A stretch of DNA of 64,000 nt, taken from assembly GCA_943370385.1 (NCBI GenBank), contig CALRQT020000002.1, positions 186,001 to 250,000 of the forward strand, given 5' to 3'. The notes beneath the pieces are model-generated. The model saw only the letters and a list, made by a program, of their open reading frames with translations, did not search any database and was not told the DNA's origin. Origin of the DNA: BAIKAL-G1 sp943370385 (GTDB taxonomy: Bacteria > Cyanobacteriota > Cyanobacteriia > PCC-6307 > Cyanobiaceae). A program made the position numbers and the translations under genes. Positions within the stretch are counted from its first letter, which is position 1. Every line of letters starts with the position of its first letter. Shown here in pieces: positions 1 through 8,327 of this stretch.

Positions 1-68
1 AGTTCTGCAATCTGGCCCTTGATTGGCGGCGCCGATGCCGCGCCTGGGGCCGGCGACACAATGGCGCC

Positions 69-1538
69 ATGGCAGCTCCGTCCTTCACCCTGGCGTCCGG
101 GCCCGCCCCGGGGGCCATGCCCCCCCGGCCGCGCCAGTGGCAGAGCCAGCTGATCCAGCTGTTGCGCCGCCGCCTGGAGCGCCAGGACCCCGGCGGCCAG
201 GACGTGCTGATCCATGCCGGTCCGGGCGCTGGCAAAACCCTGGGTGCCCTCTTGGGCTACCAGGCCCTCGCGGCCGATGGGCGCCTGCAGCGGTTTGTGG
301 TGTTCACCCATCGCAGCTCGATTGCCAGCCAATGGCGCCAGGCCGCCGGCCGCTTGGGCTTGGAACTGCGCGACTGGGACCCGGGAACCCCCTTAGCTCC
401 CGCTGGCGCGGGCCCAGGCCCCTGGCAAGGCCTGCTGCTCACCTATCAAGCGGCCAGTCGCAACCAGGCGGCCCTTCAGCAGCAACTGGCCGGTGCTGGG
501 CTGGGGGACTGGCTAGCGATTGCCGATGAGGTGCACCACCTGGGCCTGGATCCGGAGGAACCGGAAGCCAGCGCCTGGGGCCAAACCTTCAGCAGCCTCA
601 CGGCCGGGGCCAGCCTGCGGCTGGGCCTCACCGGCACCCCTTTTCGGGCCGACAACCTCAGTTTTTGCTCCGCCCGCCGCATCGAAGTGGAAGAGGCCGG
701 CGAACGGGTCGAGCTGATCGCGCCAGATCTCAGCGTGGAACCGCGCCAGCTGATCGCCGCCGGCGATGTGCGCCCCCTGGAATTCCGCTTTCAAGATGGC
801 TGGATCGACCACGGCCGCCAGGAGGGCACCAATCCCGAGCTCGAGCGCTCACCCCTGTCCGCTGAACTCCGCGAGAGTTGGCGGGCCCGCAACCTGCGCC
901 GGGCGATCCGCCTGGGCGATGGCAGCAGCATCGCCCTGCGGGTGCTGCTCAATGCCCGCAAACGCTTGGAGATGGTGCGGCGCCACCATCTGGGCGCTGG
1001 CGGCATCGTGATTGCCCGCGACATCGCCCACGCCCGGCGCCTCAGCCATCTGTTGGTGGAGGAGGGGGACCAGGTGCTGCTCGTCCATTCCCAGGACCCG
1101 GAGGCGGCCAGCCGCCTGGCCGAGTTCCAGAACGGCGGGGCCGACTGGCTGGTGAGTATCGACATGGCCTCGGAAGGCTTCGATGCGCCGCGGCTGCGGG
1201 TGGTGGCCTACCTGACCACGGTGGTGACCCGCAGCCGCTTCGTGCAGGCGATCACCCGGGCGGTGCGCATGGATGGGGAGCGCAGCCAGTTGGAAGCGGT
1301 GCCCCGCCATCCGTCCTATGTGTTTGCCCCGGCCGATCCGCTGCTGATGCAGTACGCCCGCAGCTGGTCGATTAGTGAGCCCTACCTGCTGCGCAGCAGG
1401 CCTGGGGTGGCCGAAACGGCCGACCCCCAGGGCTGGGGCCGGGCGCCGGGGCTGCCCCTGGAGGCCATGGCCGAGGGGGCCGGCGAGCTGATTCGGCTGC
1501 GCGGACCCCAGCTTCCGAACTTTCTGCTGCATCCGTGA
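69..1538 (+). CDS. DEAD/DEAH-box superfamily II helicase
   Basis: This 489-residue protein is an ATP-dependent SF2 helicase-like enzyme whose substrate cannot be told from the sequence. Motif I (Walker A) reads GPGAGKT at about residue 51. Motif II is the DEVHH variant near residue 153, motif III-like LTGTPFR follows, and motif VI-like QAITRAVR sits near residue 395. Two RecA-like lobes are therefore present. The N-terminal part (PRPRQWQSQLI) resembles the substrate-recognition segment that precedes Walker A in type III restriction/XPB-like helicases. The frame is open without a stop to the left window edge, so a start further upstream cannot be excluded. The ATG at 69 leaves about 30 residues before the helicase core, which is reasonable. 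No methylase or nuclease gene is next to it inside the window. Confidence 0.85.
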   Translation: MAAPSFTLASGPAPGAMPPRPRQWQSQLIQLLRRRLERQDPGGQDVLIHAGPGAGKTLGALLGYQALAADGRLQRFVVFTHRSSIASQWRQAAGRLGLELRDWDPGTPLAPAGAGPGPWQGLLLTYQAASRNQAALQQQLAGAGLGDWLAIADEVHHLGLDPEEPEASAWGQTFSSLTAGASLRLGLTGTPFRADNLSFCSARRIEVEEAGERVELIAPDLSVEPRQLIAAGDVRPLEFRFQDGWIDHGRQEGTNPELERSPLSAELRESWRARNLRRAIRLGDGSSIALRVLLNARKRLEMVRRHHLGAGGIVIARDIAHARRLSHLLVEEGDQVLLVHSQDPEAASRLAEFQNGGADWLVSIDMASEGFDAPRLRVVAYLTTVVTRSRFVQAITRAVRMDGERSQLEAVPRHPSYVFAPADPLLMQYARSWSISEPYLLRSRPGVAETADPQGWGRAPGLPLEAMAEGAGELIRLRGPQLPNFLLHP

Positions 1539-1634
1539 TTACAGTTTGAATCCAGAAAAAATGCGAACTTCTGCGAACTTGCCTCCCTGGTCTGGCCCTG
1601 CGTCGACCAGCGTGGCCCCTAACGGAGCTGAATC

Positions 1635-1913
1635 ATGCACGGTTCGATCCAGCGGCGCCTCTCGGTGGCGATGAACTGGTCAGTAGCACGTATTGCCAAC
1701 CTGGACGCCCGCGAGCGCTACGAGGACAGCTTTGCCCTCACCCAGGAGTTTCGCGAGTGGATCCTTTGCATTGATGACCAGCCGGAGCTGCTGGCCGAAT
1801 CCGTTTTGATGGTTCCGGTGGCTTCGCCAGGGAACCCGCTGGCCGATCGCCCGAGCGGCGATGGTGTGCGGGACTGGTTTGGCCGGGAGCCGGACGGACG
1901 AATCGAAATTTAA
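1635..1913 (+). CDS. Small conserved-looking protein of unknown function
   Basis: This encodes a 92-residue soluble protein that I do not recognise. A GGAG Shine-Dalgarno sequence lies seven bases before the ATG, which supports real translation. The central part (residues about 20-55) is rich in charged and aromatic residues and probably helical. The C-terminal third is rich in Pro, Gly and Asp and looks disordered. There are no membrane segments, cysteine clusters or recognisable motifs. It lies between the helicase gene and NTRC on the same strand, with gaps of about 100 and 140 bases, so it could be transcribed alone. Confidence 0.5.
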   Translation: MHGSIQRRLSVAMNWSVARIANLDARERYEDSFALTQEFREWILCIDDQPELLAESVLMVPVASPGNPLADRPSGDGVRDWFGREPDGRIEI

Positions 1914-2052
1914 AGCATTTTTCCGGATTTGCAGCGCCTTGGCGCCAAAATCGCTGAATTGCCAAGTCGGCCTGGCCACGATTGGGCATTTCGACCTGTC
2001 CAAGGTGTCCCAGCCTCAACGCCCAGCCGAGGGACCCTACAGTTAAGGCGAA

Positions 2053-3447
2053 GTGAGTCCGTCTAAGCCCATGGCCTCTGCCGCTGCTCCCCAGGTCGCC
2101 CCGGAAAACCTGGTCATCGTTGGCTCCGGGCCCGCGGGCTATACCGCCGCCATCTATGCAGCCCGGGCCAACCTCAACCCCCTGCTGATCACGGGTTTCC
2201 AGGCGGGCGGCATCGCCGGGGGCCAGTTGATGACCACCACCGATGTGGAGAATTTCCCCGGCTTCCCCGATGGGATCCTGGGCCCCGACCTGATGGACCG
2301 GATGCGGGCCCAGGCCGTGCGCTGGGGCACGCGCCTGATCGAGGCTGACGCCGATGCGATCGACCTGGGCCAGCGGCCCTATCGCGTCACCGTGGAGGGC
2401 CAGGTGATCGAAACCCAGGCCCTGATCTTGGCCACGGGCGCCAGTGCCAACCGCCTTGGCCTGCCCCATGAACAGGAGTTCTGGAGCCGGGGCATCAGCG
2501 CCTGCGCCATTTGCGATGGCGCCACCCCCCAGTTCCGCAACGCCGAACTAGCCGTGGTGGGCGGCGGCGATTCAGCCTGTGAGGAGGCGGTCTATCTCAC
2601 CAAATACGGCAGCCAGGTCCATCTGATCGTGCGCCGCGCTGCCCTGCGGGCCAGCAAGGCCATGGCCGATCGGGTGCTGGCCAACCCCGCCATCCACGTG
2701 CATTGGAACCAGGATCTGGTCGATGTCGCTGGTGGCGACTGGCTCGAAACGATCCAGCTGCGCGACACGACCAGTGGCCAGGAGCAAACCTTGGCCGTGA
2801 AGGGCCTCTTCTACGCGATTGGTCACACCCCCAATACGGGCCTGGTGGCCGGCCAGATCGAGCTCGATAGCCAGGGCTACCTGCAGGTTCGCTCCGGCCG
2901 GCCCGAAACCAGTGTTGAGGGGGTGTTTGCTGCCGGTGACGTTGCCGACACCGAATGGCGCCAGGGGATCACCGCCGCCGGCAGTGGCTGCCAGGCGGCC
3001 CTGGCGGCGGAACGGTGGCTCACCCACCATGACCTGGCGATCACCGTTAGTCACAACCCGGTGGATCCAGCCCCGGCCGGAGAGCCCGTGCGCACGGCGA
3101 TCAGCGATGAGGCCAACTACGACCCCGCAGCCCTGTGGCAGAAGGGCAGCTACGCCCTGCGCAAGCTGTATCACGACTGCGATAAGCCCCTACTTGTGGT
3201 GTACTCGTCGCCCAGCTGCGGCCCTTGCCATGTGCTCAAACCCCAGCTCAAGCGGGTGCTTGCCGACTTCGGCGGCGCTGCCCAGGGGGTGGAGATTGAT
3301 ATTGAGACCGACCAGGCCATCGCCGAACAGGCCGGCGTGACGGGTACCCCCACCGTGCAGCTGTTCTTCCGCAAGGAACTCAAGCAGCAGTTCAAGGGCG
3401 TAAAACAGCGCAGCGAATTCAAGGCTGCGATTGAGGCCCTGCTGTAG
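2053..3447 (+). CDS. ntrC-type trxB: NADPH-dependent thioredoxin reductase fused to thioredoxin (NTRC)
   Basis: This is a single polypeptide with an NADPH thioredoxin reductase domain (about residues 15-320) followed by a thioredoxin domain (about 355-464). The FAD motif GSGPAGY is at about residue 24. The redox-active CAIC of the reductase is at about residue 150, and the thioredoxin CGPC is at about 389. The fusion is the NTRC type known from cyanobacteria and chloroplasts, which uses NADPH to reduce 2-Cys peroxiredoxins and other targets. It acts in the cytoplasm. The GTG at 2053 is preceded by an AAGG-type ribosome site; an in-frame ATG at 2071 would shorten it by six residues. The gene ends in front of a strong inverted repeat and is convergent with infA. 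'ntrC' here means NTRC, not the nitrogen regulator. Confidence 0.95.
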   Translation: MSPSKPMASAAAPQVAPENLVIVGSGPAGYTAAIYAARANLNPLLITGFQAGGIAGGQLMTTTDVENFPGFPDGILGPDLMDRMRAQAVRWGTRLIEADADAIDLGQRPYRVTVEGQVIETQALILATGASANRLGLPHEQEFWSRGISACAICDGATPQFRNAELAVVGGGDSACEEAVYLTKYGSQVHLIVRRAALRASKAMADRVLANPAIHVHWNQDLVDVAGGDWLETIQLRDTTSGQEQTLAVKGLFYAIGHTPNTGLVAGQIELDSQGYLQVRSGRPETSVEGVFAAGDVADTEWRQGITAAGSGCQAALAAERWLTHHDLAITVSHNPVDPAPAGEPVRTAISDEANYDPAALWQKGSYALRKLYHDCDKPLLVVYSSPSCGPCHVLKPQLKRVLADFGGAAQGVEIDIETDQAIAEQAGVTGTPTVQLFFRKELKQQFKGVKQRSEFKAAIEALL

Positions 3448-3453
3448 GGCTGA

Positions 3454-3495
3454 ACCCGTACCCCCCTCCCAAGCCCTTGGGGAGGGGGTACGGGT
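3454..3495. terminator. Long GC-rich inverted repeat between NTRC and infA
   Basis: Two arms of about 20 bases, separated by two or three bases around position 3474, are complementary except for a one-base offset in the C-run. The stem is very stable. No T-run follows directly on the plus strand. It sits seven bases after the NTRC stop between convergent genes, so it probably ends NTRC transcription or protects the 3' end of the mRNA. A REP-like element is the alternative. Confidence 0.5.
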
Positions 3496-3563
3496 CCTGG
3501 GCTGAAGCGCTACACGGCTAAACCCTGGGCTGAATCGGCCTAGGGCGCTGTTTTTTCGGCCCT

Positions 3564-3614
3564 AAAAAACTTGGTCCAGCAGCCCAGCCAGCCCTCCTGG
3601 GGCCAGCCTGCTGG
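3564..3614 (-). terminator. infA: Rho-independent terminator of infA
   Basis: Read on the minus strand downstream of infA, a hairpin with outer arms CCAGCAG and CTGCTGG (3576-3614) and further inner pairing is followed six bases later by a run of six T (3564-3569). Stem plus T-run, 15 bases after the infA stop codon, is the classic arrangement of an intrinsic terminator. Confidence 0.65.
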
Positions 3615-3628
3615 CTAAGACCGCCAGC

Positions 3629-3898
3629 TCAACGGCGGCGGGGACCGCCGGGCCTGTTGCCGCCGGGACGGGGACCGGTGGCTCCGGCGTTGCGCTCCCG
3701 GTAGGTGATGCGGCCGCGGGTCAGGTCATAGGGGCTGATTTCCACCAGCACCTTGTCGCCTGCCAGCAGCTTGATGCGGAATTTGGTCAGTTTCCCCGCC
3801 GCTCGGCAGAGGCACTGGTGACCGGCCGGCTGCTCGAGCGTCACCAGGTAAAACCCGTTGCCCTGCTCCTTCTCGATTACGCCGGATGTCTCGATCAT
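3629..3898 (-). CDS. infA: Translation initiation factor IF-1
   Basis: This 89-residue S1/OB-fold protein binds the A site of the 30S subunit during initiation. The typical IF-1 features are present: an MIETSGVIEKEQ-like first strand, the LTKFRIKLLAGDKV segment and the SPYDLTRGRITYR C-terminal part of the fold. The last ~20 residues form a Gly/Pro/Arg-rich tail beyond the usual ~71-residue bacterial protein, a basic extension that could touch rRNA. It stands alone here instead of in the ribosomal protein cluster, and its own terminator follows. Confidence 0.95.
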   Translation of the reverse strand: MIETSGVIEKEQGNGFYLVTLEQPAGHQCLCRAAGKLTKFRIKLLAGDKVLVEISPYDLTRGRITYRERNAGATGPRPGGNRPGGPRRR

Positions 3899-4044
3899 GC
3901 GGTGCCGCCAAGTACGTTTCGAACTGCACCATCCACCTTAGGTGGCGCCAATCCCGGCCAGGTGGGAGAAACCCATCCGCGCGCCTCGGTTCTGGCGCCT
4001 AGGGTCACGCCACCATCCCAAGTGCCGGCCTGGCCCTTCCCTCG

Positions 4045-4134
4045 ATGATCCTGCCTCCGCTGTCGATGGACCTGGGTCTGTTACTGATCTGCATCGGCGC
4101 TGTCAACCTCTGGAAGGCCCGCCAGGCTTCCTGA
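4045..4134 (+). CDS. Possible 29-residue membrane miniprotein
   Basis: The reading frame encodes 29 residues with one hydrophobic stretch (LGLLLICIGAVNL) followed by a short basic tail, which is the size and shape of single-span cyanobacterial thylakoid miniproteins. The sequence does not match the PetG, PetL, PetM, PetN, PsbM or PsbY sequences that I remember. No good ribosome site precedes the ATG at 4045; a second ATG lies at 4066. It sits in the ~270-base gap between infA and the pseudouridine synthase gene. It could be chance coding. Confidence 0.2.
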   Translation: MILPPLSMDLGLLLICIGAVNLWKARQAS

Positions 4135-4168
4135 TAACCCAGATCCCCTGGAGCCCCTGACCACCCTG

Positions 4169-4927
4169 TTGTTCCACAAGCCCTACGGGGTGCTCAGCCA
4201 GTTCACCCCTGAGGCGGGGAGTCGCTGGGGCTGCCTGGCCGACCACATCCAGGTTGCCGAGATCTACGCAGCCGGCCGCCTGGATGCCGATAGCGAAGGA
4301 CTGCTGGTGTTGACGGACAACGGCCGGCTGCAGCACCGGCTCACCGATCCGGCCTGGGGGCATTGGCGCCGGTATTGGGTTCAGGTGGAAGGAATTCCCA
4401 CCCAGGCAGCGCTTGCGGACCTGCGCCAGGGGCTCCTGATCCAGGGTCGGCCAACCTTGCAGGCCAGGGCCCGCACGCTGGAGCCGGCAGAGCTGGAGGC
4501 GGCGGCAATCGCTGAACGGCAGCCGCCGATCCGCCATCGGCTGCAGGTGCCCACCGCCTGGCTGGAGATCGAGCTCCGCGAGGGTCGTAACCGCCAGGTG
4601 CGCCGCATGACGGCGGCCGTGGGCCTGCCCACCCTGCGGCTGATCCGGGTGGCGATGGATCTGATGGATGGCGGCGCCCCCCTCAGCCTCGATGGCTTGG
4701 CCGCCGGGCAATGGCGCCTGGCAGAGGGGGCCGAGGCGCAACGGCTGGAGGCCCTGCTGGTCCCAGCCGCCAGCACCCGTCGTGGGGCAAGGAGTGGCAG
4801 CCCGGAGTCAAGCAGTGGTGGGCGGCCCGTGCCCAGCGGGCGTCAGGCGAATCGTCCGTCCAGCTCACCAGGTCGGGGCGGCCGCGCCGGCGGCGGAAAA
4901 TCAGGCCTGGCCGGTGGCGGTGGATAG
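4169..4927 (+). CDS. RluE/RsuA-family rRNA pseudouridine synthase
   Basis: The 252-residue protein isomerises uridine to pseudouridine in rRNA. The catalytic motif GRLDADSEGLLVLT (about residues 36-49) contains the nucleophilic Asp. LREGRNRQVRRM (near residue 138) is the second family signature. The protein begins directly with LLFHKPYG, without an S4 domain, which fits RluE (23S U2457) better than RsuA or RluB. The start is uncertain: TTG at 4169 is the first accepted start codon in frame, but CTG codons at 4157 and 4166 are also near a GGAG at 4150-4153. The last ~50 residues are a low-complexity Ser/Gly/Arg/Pro tail that is not part of the enzyme fold. Confidence 0.85.
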   Translation: MFHKPYGVLSQFTPEAGSRWGCLADHIQVAEIYAAGRLDADSEGLLVLTDNGRLQHRLTDPAWGHWRRYWVQVEGIPTQAALADLRQGLLIQGRPTLQARARTLEPAELEAAAIAERQPPIRHRLQVPTAWLEIELREGRNRQVRRMTAAVGLPTLRLIRVAMDLMDGGAPLSLDGLAAGQWRLAEGAEAQRLEALLVPAASTRRGARSGSPESSSGGRPVPSGRQANRPSSSPGRGGRAGGGKSGLAGGGG

Positions 4928-5137
4928 GGGGGCTTGGCCATCGGGTCCCGTACGGATCAGGCGTCTACCCAGGTTTCTGTCATTGGGCCATTCCCTGGGT
5001 TTGCAGTTCTCTTTGCAGTCACCAGACAACAACTAAAGCGCCTGCATGGGCTTCTTCAAGGCCAAGCCTGCGGTTGAAAATTGTAGTGAAATTTGGATAT
5101 ACAGGCCCTTAGAAAGAAGTGGCAGTGAACCAACTCT

Positions 5138-5578
5138 TCAAACCAGGCCCCTGCCGAGTAGGAGGTCCCGGGCGCCATTAATGAGTTGCATGGTGTCGTG
5201 TAGGCCGCCCCGGTCTGGATGGTGCTCGCCGGCGGCCAGCTTCCAGGCCCGGGTCACTTCGGCTTCTCCCAGCCGGCCAGAGAGGGGGAGGTGCAACCGT
5301 TGCCTGGCCACAATCGCTTCCAGGTCTGGATCCTTGCCCAGGGGGCCCCGATCGGCAGCGCTCAGGCCGGTGCCCTTTTTCTTGCGGCCTTTGGCACCCG
5401 GCTTGCCGGCTTTTGCCGAGCCCTTGTTGGAGCCCCCTCCAAAGCCATTGCGCCGACTGGACGCCCCGGCCTTGGCGTTCGGATCGGTGTTGGCCGCATC
5501 ATCTTGATCGTTGGTGGCCTGGCGCAGACTCACTAGCGGTGAGCGGCGGTCCCGCAGGGTCTGGGGCATGGATAGCAC
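5138..5578 (-). CDS. Small protein with a C-terminal J-domain
   Basis: This encodes 146 residues. The C-terminal ~60 residues contain the HPDRGG signature of a J-domain, with helix II (EVTRAWKLAAGEH) before it and helix III (MQLINGARDLLL) after it, so it should stimulate an Hsp70 (DnaK) ATPase. In front lies a ~75-residue Ser/Gly/Lys/Asn-rich basic and probably disordered segment (RKKKGTG at its end). This is the reverse of DnaJ, where the J-domain is N-terminal, and there are no zinc-finger or substrate-binding domains. It is 90 bases downstream of the ABC permease genes on the same strand. Confidence 0.75.
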   Translation of the reverse strand: MLSMPQTLRDRRSPLVSLRQATNDQDDAANTDPNAKAGASSRRNGFGGGSNKGSAKAGKPGAKGRKKKGTGLSAADRGPLGKDPDLEAIVARQRLHLPLSGRLGEAEVTRAWKLAAGEHHPDRGGLHDTMQLINGARDLLLGRGLV

Positions 5579-5668
5579 TTGTCGTGATTCCAGCTTCTCG
5601 CATCACGGGCAATGGGGCCGGTGATCGTGCCGACAGGGAGCAGCGTCCCTGTTCACCCATCAGCCCGT

Positions 5669-6457
5669 TCAACTCGACGCCGAGGTGTAAAAGCGCAAGG
5701 CATAGCGCCAGAACCCCCTGCACAGCAGCAGACAGACCGTGGCCATCAGCAGGGAGGCCGCGCCGGCGTTGACACTGATTCTCCCCAGGATGGCCTCGGC
5801 CGGAACCGTGGTGAGGAAGGCCACCGGCAGCACCACCGTGAGCAGGCTGCGCAGCCGGAGGGGATAGGCGCTGATCGGATACCGCCCTGCCGTTAGGGCC
5901 GCACGCAACACCTCGGTGGCGTTCCAGGTTTTGACGAACCAGATCGAGGTCGTAGCCAGGCCAAACCAGAGGCTGTAGAGAATCACCAGGCTGGAGGCCA
6001 GCATCAACGCCGCAGTCAGAACACCCGTCGGGCTGGGGGTTGCGCCGGCCTTGGCAGCGGCCCAGATGGTCAGGCCTAGACCCATCCCAATCTCCGGCAG
6101 GCCGGCGGGAGAAAAGGTTCGAAAGGAGAGCCAGAACTGACTATCGATCGGTTTGAGCAGGATGAAATCCAGGGTGCCCTGCTGCACGTGGGTGACGATC
6201 GTGCCCAGGTTGGGCCGCAGCAGGGAACTGGCAACACCATCAAGAACGGTGTAGATCCCCAGCACCACCAGGGCCGCTTCCCAGCTCCAGCCCCCCAGGT
6301 TGCGGCCGGGTCCGTAAAAAAGGCTGATCACAAAAAGGCTGCCGGCCAGATTGCCGGCCATGGCCAGTAGGTCGATCAGCAGATTGAGTTGGTATTCGAG
6401 CTGGCCCGCCAGGGCCGTGGCCCAGAAGCGCCGCAGGGTGAGCAGGTATCGCCCCAT
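5669..6457 (-). CDS. ABC-2 type transporter permease (second subunit)
   Basis: This is a 262-residue integral membrane protein with about six hydrophobic segments, of the ABC-2/DUF990-like exporter permease type. It starts three bases after the stop of the preceding permease gene and is therefore the third gene of an ATPase-permease-permease operon. Such pairs of dissimilar permeases with one ATPase act as heterodimeric exporters in the cytoplasmic membrane. Nothing in the sequence names the substrate. Confidence 0.85.
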   Translation of the reverse strand: MGRYLLTLRRFWATALAGQLEYQLNLLIDLLAMAGNLAGSLFVISLFYGPGRNLGGWSWEAALVVLGIYTVLDGVASSLLRPNLGTIVTHVQQGTLDFILLKPIDSQFWLSFRTFSPAGLPEIGMGLGLTIWAAAKAGATPSPTGVLTAALMLASSLVILYSLWFGLATTSIWFVKTWNATEVLRAALTAGRYPISAYPLRLRSLLTVVLPVAFLTTVPAEAILGRISVNAGAASLLMATVCLLLCRGFWRYALRFYTSASS

Positions 6458-6460
6458 TGA

Positions 6461-7267
6461 TCAGGCCCCCATGGCGGAGTAGCGGCGCACCCCTGCCCTC
6501 CAGAGCAATCCAACGATGGGAAGCAACAGGACGATCCAACCCGCCATGGCCGCAAAGCCACCGCTAAAGGTCAGTGGGTTACCAGAGAGCAGCTGGGCCG
6601 GGAAGGCAATCATGTAGGGGAAGGGAGTCCAGAGGGCGAAGGCGCGCACGGCTGGAGGGAATACCTCCAAGGGGGCTACCAGCCCTGAAAGGAAGAGATA
6701 GGGGATGTAGAGCAACCGCTCCAGGGCGCTGGCCCGTTCACTCCAGAAGCACAGAATGGCGATGGCGCTTTGGAGGAGGAAATTGATCGCAAAGGCCATC
6801 CAGATCGCCAGCAGCGCCGTCAGGGCCTGAGCCAACGAGGGAAGCCATACGGTGTCTGGTTGCAGCAGAAAAAACAGCCCCCCCAGCAGGGCCACAAAGG
6901 GCAGGCGGGTGGCCTGTTCGGCCAGGTGGGCGCTCAGGTAGCGCCAAAGCGGATGCAGGGGTTGCAGCAGGGCATGGGAGAGGCGGCCCTGCAGGGCGTC
7001 TTCTTCAAAGGCCCAAACCACCCAGGCGATCGTGAACTGGCGCACGATGAAGGCCGAAAGGAAATAGCGACTCAGCTGCAGCCGATTCAGGCCTAGGGCC
7101 TGGGGGCCCGCAGCGCCCGCGTCCACCTGGCTCCAGAGGGCCAGCATCAGGAAGGGCACCACCCCAGAGAGGGCCCACAGGGCGATTTCTGCCCGGTATT
7201 CGAGCATGTAGGCGTATTGGCTGGAGAGCAAGACCCGGGCAATGCGTATCGCTTGAGCCCCTCTCAT
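6461..7267 (-). CDS. ABC-2 type transporter permease (first subunit)
   Basis: This is a 268-residue membrane protein with about six predicted spans and a basic N terminus, belonging to the ABC-2 permease group. Its ATG overlaps the TGA of the ATPase gene by four bases (ATGA), indicating translational coupling. With the next gene it would form the transmembrane part of an exporter. Substrates of this family include polysaccharides, lipids and drugs; the sequence does not decide between them. Confidence 0.87.
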   Translation of the reverse strand: MRGAQAIRIARVLLSSQYAYMLEYRAEIALWALSGVVPFLMLALWSQVDAGAAGPQALGLNRLQLSRYFLSAFIVRQFTIAWVVWAFEEDALQGRLSHALLQPLHPLWRYLSAHLAEQATRLPFVALLGGLFFLLQPDTVWLPSLAQALTALLAIWMAFAINFLLQSAIAILCFWSERASALERLLYIPYLFLSGLVAPLEVFPPAVRAFALWTPFPYMIAFPAQLLSGNPLTFSGGFAAMAGWIVLLLPIVGLLWRAGVRRYSAMGA

Positions 7268-8247
7268 TGCACGACTCCTTGCTGAAAGAGTTGGCCAATC
7301 AGGTCTTCAATGGGCGGGTCCGCCACCTCGAGATCCAGCACCTCTAGGTCCCCCAAAAGCCTTGCCAAGGCTCCGGTGAGCTGGTCCCGTTCAATCAGCA
7401 GTCGCACTTCGCGGCCATCGATGGCCTCCACCTGGCCGTAGGCCGCCAAGGCTTGGGCCGGCAAGGGCGTTTTCAATTCCAGGCGCACCAGGCGGCAGGG
7501 CGAAAGGCGCTGGGTGAGGGCCTCCAGGCTGCCGTCATAGAACAGGCCGCCTTCGTGGATGAGCAGCACCCTGGGGCAGAGGGCGGTGATATCGGCCATG
7601 TAGTGGCTAGTGAGCAGCACGGTGGCGCCATGGCGGCGGTTGTAGTCGGCCAAAAAGGTGCGCACCCGCGCCTGGGCGTTGACATCGAGGCCCAGGGTGG
7701 GTTCATCGAGAAACAGGAGTGAGGGCCGGTGCACCAGGGCCGCCAGCAATTCGGCCTTCATGCGCTCGCCCAGGGACAACTTGCGCACCGGCCGGGTGAG
7801 TTCCTCCCCCAGCTCCAACATTTCGGCCAGTTCGTTGATGCGTCGCTTGGCTTCGGTGTCATCGAGGCCATACACCGCCGCATTGACCCGAAAGGACTCC
7901 ATGGGCGGCAGGTCCCAGATCAGCTGCTGCTTCTGGCCCATCACAAGGGTGATGCTGCGCAGAAAGCTGGCCTGGCGGCGCTGGGGCCGGTGGCCGGCCA
8001 CCAGCAGGCTGCCGCCACTGGGATGGATGAGGCCGCTGAGCATTTTGAGCGTGGTGGTCTTCCCCGCCCCATTGGCACCCAGGAAGCCCACCATCTCGCC
8101 GGGCTCGATCGAAAAACTGAGCTCGCGCACGGCGTCCACGGCGCGGCTTTGGCGCCAAAAGAAATGGCGCAGGGTGCCGCCCAGGCCCGGCTGCTTCTGG
8201 GCCACCCGGTAGGTCTTGCTCAGGCGCTCGGCGCAGACGATCGGCAT
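7264..8247 (-). CDS. ABC exporter ATP-binding protein
   Basis: The 327-residue nucleotide-binding subunit starts MPIVCAERLSKTYRV. Walker A is GANGAGKT (about residue 64), the signature is LSLGE, Walker B is LLFLDEP and the switch His lies in TSHYM. The C-terminal ~80 residues form the accessory domain seen in exporter ATPases of this kind. The open frame continues 53 codons upstream to 8406, but that part overlaps the amylase gene and has no family resemblance, so the ATG at 8247 was chosen. The amylase stop is about 80 bases upstream, so amylase and exporter may share a transcript. Confidence 0.9.
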   Translation of the reverse strand: MPIVCAERLSKTYRVAQKQPGLGGTLRHFFWRQSRAVDAVRELSFSIEPGEMVGFLGANGAGKTTTLKMLSGLIHPSGGSLLVAGHRPQRRQASFLRSITLVMGQKQQLIWDLPPMESFRVNAAVYGLDDTEAKRRINELAEMLELGEELTRPVRKLSLGERMKAELLAALVHRPSLLFLDEPTLGLDVNAQARVRTFLADYNRRHGATVLLTSHYMADITALCPRVLLIHEGGLFYDGSLEALTQRLSPCRLVRLELKTPLPAQALAAYGQVEAIDGREVRLLIERDQLTGALARLLGDLEVLDLEVADPPIEDLIGQLFQQGVVQ

Positions 8248-8327
8248 CGGCAGGGGGTGTTTCGGTCGCTTGCCCCGATGCTGGCTGGTGACAGGCCCGG
8301 GGCAGGCAGGCACGCTGCTCCCGGGTT

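Noticed and set aside
1562..1580. Short direct repeat TGCGAACTT twice downstream of the helicase gene
   Set aside because: Only two nine-base units; too small to support a function.
1861..2046. 61-codon frame between the small unknown gene and NTRC
   Set aside because: It overlaps the C terminus of the small gene and no ribosome site or motif is visible.
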